A stretch of DNA of 64,000 nt from Pedobacter sp. WC2423 (GTDB lineage: Bacteria; Bacteroidota; Bacteroidia; Sphingobacteriales; Sphingobacteriaceae): positions 2,046,001 to 2,110,000 of the forward strand of contig NZ_CP162005.1 of assembly GCF_040822065.1 (NCBI RefSeq). Direction: 5' to 3'. The notes under the pieces were generated by a model that saw only the letters and a program-made list of their open reading frames with translations, was not told where the DNA came from and made no database searches. The translations under genes were made by a program, and so were the position numbers. Within the stretch, counting starts at the first letter, position 1; every line of letters begins with the position of its first letter. This document shows positions 25,095-33,153 of the stretch, one piece after another.

Positions 25095-25848
25095 ACTAAT
25101 TTGTCTAATTTATTTCTATAAGCTATATACTAAAATCAAACATGTAATATAAAATCCGGCGGTATAAAATCTAAGTTTTACATATTAATATTCACATCTG
25201 CTACTTTTTTCACCTGGTCAATTCATATCCGGAAAAACTATTCCCCCTATTAAAACAGGTAAGATCAGTGTTATAAATTCAGTATATCAATTGACTCTTA
25301 AAGCGTTTAATTTCAATTATAAAACATATATAATTTTGATAATTAACTAATTACAAAAAAAAACATTACTAATTAATGCAAATTATAATTTTTACTTTCC
25401 AACTTTATAACACGAATAATAATTAGAAAAGAGGTTAATAAAAAAAGAGTTATAATCAACAAGTCAATATTGGATGTGACAATTGACACATCATCTATAT
25501 GTGTATAAAATCAAAGAATTTTCCCCAGAAAAATTCCACAACATTTTTAAAAACATCAGATTAATAAGGTTCTAAGCAATGTTTTTAGTATAAAGAGAAT
25601 ATAAAGTTCTTAATTGATAGAGAATTGTTAATACATTTATTTTGATAATAATTAAAGTAAATGATATTTTTCGTATTTTGTTGATTATTAACCTATAACA
25701 TCGTATATGCACATCAAATTACTTGTCCCTACTTAACAATAAAATATTGAGTCATTTTATAATGATTTGCATAAAATCTAGACTTTAAGTGCAGATCATA
25801 TTTACAAACTAATTAATAATTCGTGTCATTTTTAAATAATAATATGAA
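25095..25848. other. Long AT-rich intergenic region
   Basis: The 754 nt between the rhamnosidase and the Crp-like regulator contain no ORF I can support and no repeat except the inverted repeat at 25473-25492. It probably holds the regulator's promoter and a long leader or an unrecognised small RNA. Confidence 0.4.
25473..25492. promoter_or_regulatory. 20-bp inverted repeat, possible operator
   Basis: GATGTG-A-CAATTG-A-CACATC is palindromic at 18 of 20 positions. It lies about 360 nt upstream of the Crp-like gene in a region without genes. The GTG...CAC half-sites recall CRP-type sites, but the distance from the gene makes a direct role uncertain. Confidence 0.35.
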
Positions 25849-26427
25849 ATGGAAAATAAGGAATTGTTCAGACTGCTGGCAGGAAAAAATTCTTTGCGTT
25901 TAGAGTTAGAATTAAAACTCAACGAAATGATTAAGAGGGAGTATTATGCCAAAAGTCAGATTATCTTAAAACCAGGACAGATCCCTAACCGTGCTTGGTT
26001 TATTGAAAAAGGATCTGCTATGGGATTTGTTTTTAAAGAAGAAAAGAAAGTACCTTTTTGGTTCTGGAATGAGAGTGAAATTATGGTTCCGCTCAACAGC
26101 TTTTTCAATCAGATTCCCTCAGAAACTTATATAGAACTCCTGGAGCCTGGTATCCTTTTGTCCATATCTTTTGATGACGTGCAGGAAATATTGCTTAGTT
26201 TCCCGGAATCGAATGAATATGTGCGGAAGATCATGCAAGATTATCAGCAAATGAGTGAGAAAAGAATTCTGGAATTTGCTGCTTATACACCCGAAGAACA
26301 TTATTTACACTTAATGAGAGATTGTCCTGCAATTTTCAGGAAAGCATCAGTAGAAAGTATTGCCGCCTATCTTGGCATATCCCGAAAAACACTAAACCGC
26401 ATAAGATCCAGAACAAGAAGATTTTAG
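25849..26427 (+). CDS. Crp/Fnr-family transcription regulator
   Basis: A 192-residue regulator with an N-terminal cyclic-nucleotide-binding-type beta-roll (about 20-115; KSQIILKPGQIPNRAWFIEKG) and a short C-terminal helix-turn-helix (about 150-190; SVESIAAYLGISRKTLNRIR). The effector-pocket residues of true cAMP receptors are not evident, as in many Bacteroidota members of this family. It is closed by a terminator at 26506-26543. The shared promoter palindromes have the 5-4-5 spacing of FNR boxes and one of them lies 140 nt downstream, so this protein is the best local candidate for their regulator; this is inference. Confidence 0.88.
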   Translation: MENKELFRLLAGKNSLRLELELKLNEMIKREYYAKSQIILKPGQIPNRAWFIEKGSAMGFVFKEEKKVPFWFWNESEIMVPLNSFFNQIPSETYIELLEPGILLSISFDDVQEILLSFPESNEYVRKIMQDYQQMSEKRILEFAAYTPEEHYLHLMRDCPAIFRKASVESIAAYLGISRKTLNRIRSRTRRF

Positions 26428-26505
26428 ATTCAGCAGTTTAACCCGTGCCGTTCCCTTAATACTTTCTTAGGCTATTGATCAGCTGGTACATAACCGGCCT
26501 CCCCG

Positions 26506-26543
26506 AGCTGTATCCCTCTACCAAGGGTTACAGCTTTTTTTTT
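26506..26543 (+). terminator. Rho-independent terminator after the Crp-like gene
   Basis: AGCTGTATCCCT at 26506-26517 pairs with AGGGTTACAGCT at 26524-26535 with one mismatch, followed by a T-run to 26543. It separates the regulator from the promoter at 26566. Confidence 0.85.
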
Positions 26544-26565
26544 GGACTATAAATTTAATCCTTTT

Positions 26566-26610
26566 GGGACATTTGTCCCTTTTTTAGCGCAAAATCCATC
26601 CGTAAATTGC
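26566..26610 (+). promoter_or_regulatory. Shared palindrome-plus-minus-7 promoter, copy 5
   Basis: GGGAC-ATTT-GTCCCT at 26566-26580, 22 nt, then TAAATTGC at 26603-26610. The MauE-like gene starts at 26738, so a leader of about 120 nt is predicted, and it contains a stem with an enclosed short ORF. Confidence 0.75.
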
Positions 26611-26641
26611 CTTCATCAAACAAGATAAATTAACATTCTCT

Positions 26642-26719
26642 ATTAATTGCAGGCTGACAAAAATATGTCTTTACACGTCCTTCTCCAGAACGACTATTTC
26701 GTTCAGCCCTGCAATTAAT
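26642..26719 (+). other. Leader stem enclosing a 17-codon ORF
   Basis: Bases 26642-26657 pair with 26703-26719 with one bulged base, giving a long stem around 45 nt of loop. From ATG 26665 a short ORF, MSLHVLLQNDYFVQPCN, ends at TAA 26716-26718 inside the right arm. If translated it could couple ribosome movement to folding of this leader. There is no independent sign that it is translated. Confidence 0.4.
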
Positions 26720-26737
26720 TGATTTGGAATTAACCTA

Positions 26738-27157
26738 ATGTATAAAATTATGAACCTACATCCTTTTATTATCATCATTACCGGAGTGCTCGTCTTGTTA
26801 TGGGCTTATGCAGCTTTATCAAAATTATTTAATCTGCATCAGTTTCATGAGGCACTGATGACCCAGGTCTTTCCCCGCTGGGTTGGAAAAATCCTTCTTT
26901 ACGTTTTACCATTGTCCGAGCTTATTGTAGTTGGATTACTGATCATTCCACAGACAAGACTGATTGGCATGTATTCTTCCCTTTTTATGATGGGCGCATT
27001 TACACTTTATGTAGGTGGGGCAGTCTTTCAGATTTATGAACAATATCCTTGTGCCTGTGGTGGTCTGTTTGCCAGATTGGGCTGGTACAAGCATTTCAAA
27101 GTAAATGTTGTACTTACATTAATCGCACTGGCAGGAGTAATATTAATGGAAATATAA
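26738..27157 (+). CDS. MauE/DoxX-like redox-associated membrane protein
   Basis: A 139-residue inner-membrane protein with four predicted membrane segments (about 10-30, 47-66, 73-95 and 118-138). The CACGG motif near residue 106, after EQYP, is characteristic of the MauE/DoxX-related family, which is linked to disulfide or quinone redox chemistry during maturation of exported proteins. ATG at 26738 or 26750 is possible. It is expressed from copy 5 of the promoter shared with the glycosyltransferase and peptide genes. As those small proteins carry cysteines, a role in their redox state is conceivable, but this is inference. Confidence 0.8.
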   Translation: MYKIMNLHPFIIIITGVLVLLWAYAALSKLFNLHQFHEALMTQVFPRWVGKILLYVLPLSELIVVGLLIIPQTRLIGMYSSLFMMGAFTLYVGGAVFQIYEQYPCACGGLFARLGWYKHFKVNVVLTLIALAGVILMEI

Positions 27158-27161
27158 AAAA

Positions 27162-27371
27162 TCAGGCGTTAAGTTCCTCCAGTTTATCTTTCAGCTGATG
27201 CAAACGGTGAACAAAAACTTCTGCAGATCTTAATTCAGGATTTATCTTTATATAATTTAAATGTGATTCCAGGAAAAGGGGTAAATTCATAACCATGACC
27301 CCTCGTTCCAGTTCAATTTGATCAGGTAAATTTACACCAGTAAAATAGGCTTCCAATTCTTCTATTGACAT
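27162..27371 (-). CDS. Small conserved protein, DUF6965-like
   Basis: A 69-residue acidic protein, MSIEELEAYFTG at the start, with a helix-rich pattern and a leucine-rich C-terminal helix (VHRLHQLKDKLEEL). It resembles a small family common in Sphingobacteriaceae that I know as DUF6965; no function is known to me. It stands alone, convergent with the MauE-like gene (4-nt gap) and separated from DinB by a terminator. Confidence 0.65.
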   Translation of the reverse strand: MSIEELEAYFTGVNLPDQIELERGVMVMNLPLFLESHLNYIKINPELRSAEVFVHRLHQLKDKLEELNA

Positions 27372-27397
27372 CTTGCGAAGTTAAAAGAAATATCTAA

Positions 27398-27435
27398 AAA
27401 AAACAGCCTTCATAAATATATGAAAGCTGTTTTTT
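27398..27435 (-). terminator. Terminator behind the DinB-fold gene
   Basis: Bases 27398-27413 pair with 27420-27435 with one G-T mismatch; on the minus strand the stem CAGC...GCTG is followed by a T-run. It lies 18 nt behind the 27453-27953 stop. Confidence 0.8.
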
Positions 27436-27452
27436 CAGGAATAATATGCAGT

Positions 27453-27953
27453 CTATAAATTCGGGTCATCTGCACTTGGCCCATAGCTGCCTGGAAGAGG
27501 TATATCCAATAAACGAAGATAAACCCCTAACTGGGCGCGGTGATGAACTATCTGACTCATAGAATGGCGTATAATTTCTCCTTTAGTTTTGGACATAAGC
27601 ACCTGTTCTCCATTTTTCAATGTCCAGATTGGCAGCAAATCCTCTTCTTTTGCAGCTTGCAGTGCTGTTTTTGCTTCATCCAATGATTTTTCAAAGATCT
27701 CAAGCAATGCTGCATTAGAATTCCATTCTGGAGATTGATAGGCCTGATCCGCAAAATTTAACCCATCAGTTTTCAAAGCCATGCTCACCCAACCTGGTAA
27801 TTCAGCAATATGTCCGGCCAGTTTCCTGATAGACATACTTTTTTCATGAGGTTGCCAATCCTGCTTATCCACAGGAACACGTTCCAGCATTTTACGGGTA
27901 ACTATTGATTCTTCAGTTAGCTCTTTTAGTAAGTTTTGAATGGTTGACATCAT
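27453..27953 (-). CDS. DinB-family four-helix protein
   Basis: A 166-residue protein of the DinB/YfiT fold. The start at 27953 (one of two adjacent ATG codons) is preferred over the longer frame because the extra 15 residues look unlike the family. Metal ligand candidates are His near 41 (LAGHIAE) and the HSMSQIVHHRAQ stretch near 135. Such proteins are stress-linked, possibly thiol transferases or metalloenzymes; the true activity is usually unknown. It follows the WYL regulator gene by 64 nt on the same strand, a common pairing. Confidence 0.88.
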   Translation of the reverse strand: MMSTIQNLLKELTEESIVTRKMLERVPVDKQDWQPHEKSMSIRKLAGHIAELPGWVSMALKTDGLNFADQAYQSPEWNSNAALLEIFEKSLDEAKTALQAAKEEDLLPIWTLKNGEQVLMSKTKGEIIRHSMSQIVHHRAQLGVYLRLLDIPLPGSYGPSADDPNL

Positions 27954-28017
27954 ATTTGTTTGATTTGTTGTGTCAAAGAAACAAATGGCAAGTGACAACC
28001 CTATGTCAGCAGTTTAT

Positions 28018-28971
28018 TTACAGCGCCAGTTTTTCACCAATACCAGCATAAATACGTTTCACTTTAGCCAGCAAAGCCTCTGGCTGTAAAATAATAGCAT
28101 GATCAGCAAATGCAATAAACCACCGGGCAAATCCTTCTAAAGAAATAGTAAGAAATTGTATTTCTATTCCATCCTCCAAATGAGTTTCAGCTACATATCC
28201 ATGATAATATTTTTGCTGTCCAAGATGTGGATAAGCATACTCATCTACTTTAATAATCACCTCTTCCAACTTAACCTCATTAAACATATCACGCAGATAA
28301 TCCTTCAAAGATGGATGACAGTCATTATAAATTTCCTGGCAAGTGCTGAGGTCTGTGATCCTGTCAAAGCGAAAATCTCTATAGGCTTTTCTTTCTCTGC
28401 AATAAGCGATCAGATGCCAGTAATTATCAAGATAAAATACACCTACCGGCTCAATTAACCTTAATGTATGCTCCTGTCTGTAATAAGCGAAATAGTTTAA
28501 CTGCATTACATTTTTCCCTGCAATAGCATTCAGGATAGTTTGCAAAGGATTATGATGCGCATGAAGTGCAGGTGAAACATGATTAGCCTTTAATACTTCT
28601 ATTCTGTCATCCAGATTTTCAAGATATTCTTTATCTGCACTTTTCAAAACTGCTCTGACTTTATAAAGTGCGTTACTGTAGGAATGTCCATTTGCAGTAT
28701 CAGTCAAACCTGCAACCAGTTTTTCAGCAGTAATAAATGCTGTGGCCTCCTCCCGGGTAAACATAACCGGTGGTAATCTGTAACCATCTGTCAGAGAATA
28801 CCCTACACCTGCTTCACCAATAATTGGTATTCCAGCTTCTTCCAGAGACCTTACATCTCTGTACACCGTGCGCAGGCTAATCTCAAAACGGTCAGCGATA
28901 TCCTGTGCTCTGATCGTTCTTCGTGATTGCAACTGAATGAGTATAGCAGAGAGACGGTCTATTCGGTTCAT
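28018..28971 (-). CDS. YafY-type HTH/WYL transcription regulator
   Basis: A 317-residue regulator. An N-terminal DeoR/HTH_11-type helix-turn-helix (about 1-60; RRTIRAQDIADRFEISLRTV) is followed by a central WYL domain (about 135-220; NVMQLNYFAYYRQEHTLRLIEP, YWHLIAYC) and a WCX-type C-terminal domain. WYL domains bind ligands such as nucleic acids or nucleotides. It probably controls itself and the adjacent DinB gene. Confidence 0.9.
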   Translation of the reverse strand: MNRIDRLSAILIQLQSRRTIRAQDIADRFEISLRTVYRDVRSLEEAGIPIIGEAGVGYSLTDGYRLPPVMFTREEATAFITAEKLVAGLTDTANGHSYSNALYKVRAVLKSADKEYLENLDDRIEVLKANHVSPALHAHHNPLQTILNAIAGKNVMQLNYFAYYRQEHTLRLIEPVGVFYLDNYWHLIAYCRERKAYRDFRFDRITDLSTCQEIYNDCHPSLKDYLRDMFNEVKLEEVIIKVDEYAYPHLGQQKYYHGYVAETHLEDGIEIQFLTISLEGFARWFIAFADHAIILQPEALLAKVKRIYAGIGEKLAL

Positions 28972-29054
28972 AGCCCAAAGCTATAAATTTAGCTAATAAA
29001 ATTAGCATATTAAATACAATATTGTCCACAACTTTACACGCTATCACAAAAAAA

Positions 29055-29699
29055 TCATCTGTCCTTTTTAAGCCTTTCCAGCCTTTCTTTTTGTTCTTTA
29101 ACACGAATATCCATACGCTCCTGTTTTTCCTCAGAGTGGGCTTCTAAAGCACCTCTGTCAGCATTATGCCCAGGATGGTTATCTACCCAGTGTGACAATT
29201 GATTTTCCCTCAGCGCGACCAGTTTTGCCGGTGCAGGAACAAAAACCTCATCATCTACACCTGTTCTGGTAATATCCTGCGTTAATGGCTCCAGAACAGT
29301 ATTAACAGGGGTTTCCCAATCTTCCCAAACATGCGCAATTAACAAAGACTTTCCATTAGGAATATTTGCAGAAACTTTATCCAGATAATCTGACACCCCT
29401 TCAGCCCTGACCGTATCGCCAACTGAACCTGCAACCATACCAGCACCTATACCTACCAAAAAACCCAGTGGTCCGGCCAGTAAACCAATCAATCCACCAA
29501 TTATCCCTCCCCCTATTGCACTGTAGCCTTCCGATTCATCTTTAGCAGAACGGATCGCTATATTTCCATCCTGATCCTTGTTGAGAATATAAGTCTCACC
29601 CAAAGATATTTCTTGTGAATGAGCTAATTGTTGTATAGCCTGCATTGCTTTAAAAGCTTCTGAATCTGTAGCAAACAGCGCCTGTATTATCTTTTCCAT
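29055..29699 (-). CDS. DUF1269-family membrane-associated protein
   Basis: A 214-residue protein. Its N-terminal half is like the general-stress DUF1269/YflT type, with a glycine-rich hydrophobic hairpin at about 62-95 (AIGGGIIGGLIGLLAGPLGF) that would insert in the membrane. The C-terminal 50 residues are strongly charged with a coiled-coil pattern (EEKQERMDIRVKEQKERLER). It lies alone. Its function is unknown, but homologues are commonly stress-induced. Confidence 0.8.
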   Translation of the reverse strand: MEKIIQALFATDSEAFKAMQAIQQLAHSQEISLGETYILNKDQDGNIAIRSAKDESEGYSAIGGGIIGGLIGLLAGPLGFLVGIGAGMVAGSVGDTVRAEGVSDYLDKVSANIPNGKSLLIAHVWEDWETPVNTVLEPLTQDITRTGVDDEVFVPAPAKLVALRENQLSHWVDNHPGHNADRGALEAHSEEKQERMDIRVKEQKERLERLKKDR

Positions 29700-29844
29700 A
29701 ATTGATAGTTTATTGAATCAAACCTATACCTGTAAAAGCAATCAAAAAGCCATTTTGTTTGCCGCAGCAGGTTTAATATATAACATATCAGCCATTTTAT
29801 ATAATTTTCTTGAAGAGCGTAAAGGCACTGATTAAGTTTATAAT

Positions 29845-30081
29845 ATGAGATACTTAGCAATCAACATCAATTACAAACTAGATCAGGACTGGTACTGTAG
29901 ATTAGGATCTATAGTAGCCTGTCATAAATATTTTAGCGAACTCGGGCCTGAGCATGGTCCCGGTGTTGCAATTTACGATACAGAAATCGGTAAATATATG
30001 TGGTTGAGCGAGGCATATAACGATGACAACCCCCGTTTAATTGAAATTATACAGGATGCTACAAAGACTATAAAAGACTGA
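29845..30081 (+). CDS. Uncharacterised small protein
   Basis: A 78-residue protein of no recognised family. It contains DQDWYCRLGSIVACHKYF, a GPEHGPGVAIYDTE stretch and a C-terminal amphipathic helix. The even codon use, start behind a purine-poor leader typical of Bacteroidota and lack of competing frames make it a credible gene. There is no signal peptide. It stands alone between the DUF1269 gene and the small Lys/Cys-rich gene. Confidence 0.55.
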   Translation: MRYLAININYKLDQDWYCRLGSIVACHKYFSELGPEHGPGVAIYDTEIGKYMWLSEAYNDDNPRLIEIIQDATKTIKD

Positions 30082-30088
30082 AATGAAA

Positions 30089-30199
30089 CTATCCTAAAGG
30101 ACAATTATCACAACGCTTACCTTTCTTATACTTTTCACAGCATTCTTTTTTCTTTTTGGATTTAGAATGCTTTTTATCCTTATGTTTTTTCTTATCCAC
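30089..30199 (-). CDS. Lys/Cys-rich 36-residue protein
   Basis: A small protein, too short for ordinary ORF scanning, read from GTG 30199 (no ATG is available before the upstream in-frame stop). About 40% of its residues are lysine, and it ends in a KKECCEKYKKGKRCDNCPLG pattern: a CC pair and a CxxC pair that could bind zinc. Similar tiny Lys/Cys-rich proteins occur in many Sphingobacteriaceae genomes to my knowledge, without known function. Two extra codons for Cys (CKIC) stand just in front of the GTG, so the start could be an unusual codon further upstream. Confidence 0.6.
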   Translation of the reverse strand: MDKKKHKDKKHSKSKKKKECCEKYKKGKRCDNCPLG

Positions 30200-30271
30200 G
30201 TTACAAATCTTACAGCCCTAAAAACGATAATTAGTAGACAAAATTACAATTAATTACTGAGAAGATGATAT

Positions 30272-30955
30272 TCAGACAAGTTTAATACGATTAAACCACT
30301 TATCATGAATCGAATCATAAACACCATTGCGTCTTAGCAACTCAAGAGTTTCATTAATCTGATGCTTCAGTGCAAGGTCACCCTTTTTCATAGCTATAGC
30401 ATATTCAGAATCAGTTCCTGGCATAAACATACCAATCTGTAATTTTGGATGCTTCGCAAGAAACCCACCTACAATTGGTGAATCGTCTATCAGCACATCA
30501 ATTTTATGCGCAAGGAGTTTTTTATACAGTTCATCATTCGTGTCCGTATGAACAGTAGTATTGCCCGGAAACTGGGCCATCACGTATTTCTCCGCCTCTG
30601 TGGCTGTTCTGATTCCAATTTTTTTATTTTTAAAACTATCCAGATCAGTCAGCCCGTCTCCACCATTAACTACTGCACATAGCTGAAATTGCAGATAAGG
30701 TTTACTGAATTCCAGGATCATCTGCCTGGAACTGGTCATCGTTACTGCTGAACAAATCATATCCAGCTCACCTTTATATAATTTCTCGAGGATAGTTTTC
30801 CATAGTGATACCTCATAATGTAGTTCAAGGTTCAAAACTTCAGCAACTGCCCGGATCATGTCTACCTCAAATCCTTCAAATACAGATGAATTATAATCGC
30901 TGTGTAAAGGAAAAGGTGCTGCGGAATCCAGTCCTATCTTCAATATTTGTTTCAT
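30272..30955 (-). CDS. Solute-binding-protein-like (SBP_bac_3) without signal peptide
   Basis: A 227-residue protein with the fold of extracellular amino-acid-binding proteins of family 3: LKIGLDSAAPFP at the start, FEGFEVDMIRAVAEVL, ELDMICSAVTMTSSRQ, KKIGIRTATEAEKYV, DVLIDDSPIV and a C-terminal NGVYDSIHDKWF. It starts directly with the mature-like sequence and shows no signal peptide or lipobox; no permease or ATPase gene is adjacent. It may act in the cytosol as a ligand sensor, or the true start is misread, though no better start lies upstream. Confidence 0.8.
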   Translation of the reverse strand: MKQILKIGLDSAAPFPLHSDYNSSVFEGFEVDMIRAVAEVLNLELHYEVSLWKTILEKLYKGELDMICSAVTMTSSRQMILEFSKPYLQFQLCAVVNGGDGLTDLDSFKNKKIGIRTATEAEKYVMAQFPGNTTVHTDTNDELYKKLLAHKIDVLIDDSPIVGGFLAKHPKLQIGMFMPGTDSEYAIAMKKGDLALKHQINETLELLRRNGVYDSIHDKWFNRIKLV

Positions 30956-31146
30956 AATCTGCTATTTCAATTCTCAGGGGGCTTATATTCGTACCGATCC
31001 CTTCTTTTATTCCTCTTTTTGCAACGAAGATTAACAACCCGAGCCAACTCCTTATTTTATACTGACAATTTTAGTTAATTTTAAGGGGCTTTTTCAATAT
31101 TCTCCAATATAAATATTTCATTTGACGATCAAAAAAATTAAAACTA

Positions 31147-31863
31147 TCAGAAAACACTGATTAATAATAGAGTTATGCTTGCGGCAAACAACGTACTTAG
31201 AAAATTTACCCCATCATTACTCAGAAAATTACGGCGTTCCAGGCCTGCGCCCATTACCGAATCTGAAAAATTACCGGCAAAACCGGCAAAAACCAGAATT
31301 AACAGCTGTTCAGCGCTGCCGGTAAACAGCCAGTAAATTAATGCAATTACACCTGCTCCTGTTATACCAATTAATGTACCTTCCAAACTGATCACACCGT
31401 CCAGTCCTTTCGTATCTTTTCTCCAGCTCAGGCAATTATAAAAGCTTTTTCCGTATAAGACACCCAACTCTGAAGATAACGTATCTGCCGTAGCGGAAGC
31501 AAAACTTCCAGCAATCATGACTAATAATACCTCTTTATATTCAGGAAAAACTATCGCTGTAAAAGAAAGTAAAGTTGCTGTTCCGGCATTGGCCAGCACC
31601 TGTCCTGGCTTTCTTTGTACAGCATCCCCTGGCTTATCCAGCTTTACTTTTGCTTTCCTCCCCCAGGCTGTAGCTAATGTACCCAATAAGAAAAATGAGG
31701 TCAGAAAAGCCAGCCCAGCATAACCAATTCCGAGAAAAATAAGCATTCCGCATAGTATACCTGTCACTGCAGCCCCTACTGTTAGTTTTCGGAAACAGAC
31801 ACTGAAATATCCAGCTGTAATCAATAAAATGGCTACAGGAAGATCGGCACGTTGAATCAACAT
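31147..31863 (-). CDS. DUF92-family integral membrane protein
   Basis: A 238-residue protein with about six membrane segments. ASATADTLSSELGVLYGK and GTLIGITGAG followed by GNFSDSVMGAGLE are hallmarks of the DUF92 (TIGR00297) family. Plant VTE6 relatives phosphorylate phytyl phosphate, so a prenyl-phosphate kinase activity is possible for the bacterial family. It is divergent from the BamA-like gene at 31936 with 72 nt between. Confidence 0.88.
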   Translation of the reverse strand: MLIQRADLPVAILLITAGYFSVCFRKLTVGAAVTGILCGMLIFLGIGYAGLAFLTSFFLLGTLATAWGRKAKVKLDKPGDAVQRKPGQVLANAGTATLLSFTAIVFPEYKEVLLVMIAGSFASATADTLSSELGVLYGKSFYNCLSWRKDTKGLDGVISLEGTLIGITGAGVIALIYWLFTGSAEQLLILVFAGFAGNFSDSVMGAGLERRNFLSNDGVNFLSTLFAASITLLLISVF

Positions 31864-31935
31864 GATTAAAAGTAATAAATTTTATGAGACAGTATTGACA
31901 AGATTGAAGATATTCTTTGTAATTTTAAAAAATAT

Positions 31936-33153
31936 ATGTTTTTTTATTTCCGGATCGCTTTATTCTTTTTTCTGAGTACTTCCTGTGCGGTGTTTGCGCA
32001 GGAAAAAGCGCCTGTAAAGGATACTGTTGCCCAACAGGATGTAAACGATATTTTCAGAATATTGTTTAAGAAAAATACAAAAACGGATACTACTTTTAAA
32101 AAGACCAGCAGTCTGGCCATACTTCCAACCATAGGATATACCCCGAGTACAGGCTTCATGTTTGGGGCAGATGTTTCGGTCACTAAGATATTCGGCAATC
32201 CTAAAACAACAACAATATCAATTTTTGATGCTTTCGGAGCGGTTTCCACGAACCAGCTTGCCCTGATACAATTAAAACATAACGTCTATTCTGAAGCCAA
32301 CCAATGGTATCTGGACGGAAGCTGGGAATTTGGAAAAACCGTTGTCCTTGACCATGGGATCGGCACAGGTAAAGATGACCCCGGAATATCTCCGATCAAG
32401 TATACTTATGTCAAGTTATATGAAAACATATACCGCAAGATATTTGACCACTTTTATGCCGGAGCAGGCCTGGCTTTTAATTATTATACAAATATTGACG
32501 ACGAACGTGCGAACTCAGCCAGTTCAAGAACCAGGAACCATTTCTATAGTGTTAAAAATGGGTTCCCTACTTACGGATATACAGCCAGCGGATTATCAGT
32601 GAATCTGCAATACGATACACGTGACCAACCCTTTCGCGCCTACAAAGGAGTTTATATCAATCTATCGCTCAGATCAAACAGAAAATGGCTGGGCAGCGAC
32701 CAGAATGCCACACAGTTAAAAACAGAATTGAGGAAATACTGGTCACTATCCAAAAAGAATCCTGAACACGTTCTTGCCTTCTGGCTATGGGGCTCTTATC
32801 TGTTAAAAGGAAAAATCCCCTATTTAGAATTACCAGGAACAGGAAGTGATACCTATCAGCGTCTTGGCCGCGGTTATACCATCGCCCGCTTTAAAGGCCC
32901 CTCTTATTTTTATAATGAACTGGAATACAGATTCCCCATTACAGCGAATAAATTAATTAGTGGCGTAACATTTTTCAACATGCAAACTGCGAACAACCAG
33001 TTTCGCACACATTTATTCGACTATTGGGAAGCAGGTGGAGGAGCCGGATTACGGATTTTATTCAACAAACATACCAGAACTAATCTATGCCTTGATTACG
33101 GCTTTGGTAATGGATCAAACGGTGTCTTTGTAGGAATTAACGAAGCCTTCTAG
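31936..33153 (+). CDS. BamA/TamA-type (Omp85 C-terminal) outer-membrane protein
   Basis: A 405-residue outer-membrane barrel with a signal peptide (ending VFAQEK near residue 23). The GYTPSTGFMFGADVSV and SVNLQYDTRDQPFRAYKGV segments and the RLGRGYTIARFKG motif near the last strands are typical of surface-antigen/D15 barrels. No POTRA repeats are present, so it is a short member that inserts or anchors proteins or forms a pore. Its stop overlaps by 4 bp the stop of the convergent DUF5686 gene. Confidence 0.85.
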   Translation: MFFYFRIALFFFLSTSCAVFAQEKAPVKDTVAQQDVNDIFRILFKKNTKTDTTFKKTSSLAILPTIGYTPSTGFMFGADVSVTKIFGNPKTTTISIFDAFGAVSTNQLALIQLKHNVYSEANQWYLDGSWEFGKTVVLDHGIGTGKDDPGISPIKYTYVKLYENIYRKIFDHFYAGAGLAFNYYTNIDDERANSASSRTRNHFYSVKNGFPTYGYTASGLSVNLQYDTRDQPFRAYKGVYINLSLRSNRKWLGSDQNATQLKTELRKYWSLSKKNPEHVLAFWLWGSYLLKGKIPYLELPGTGSDTYQRLGRGYTIARFKGPSYFYNELEYRFPITANKLISGVTFFNMQTANNQFRTHLFDYWEAGGGAGLRILFNKHTRTNLCLDYGFGNGSNGVFVGINEAF

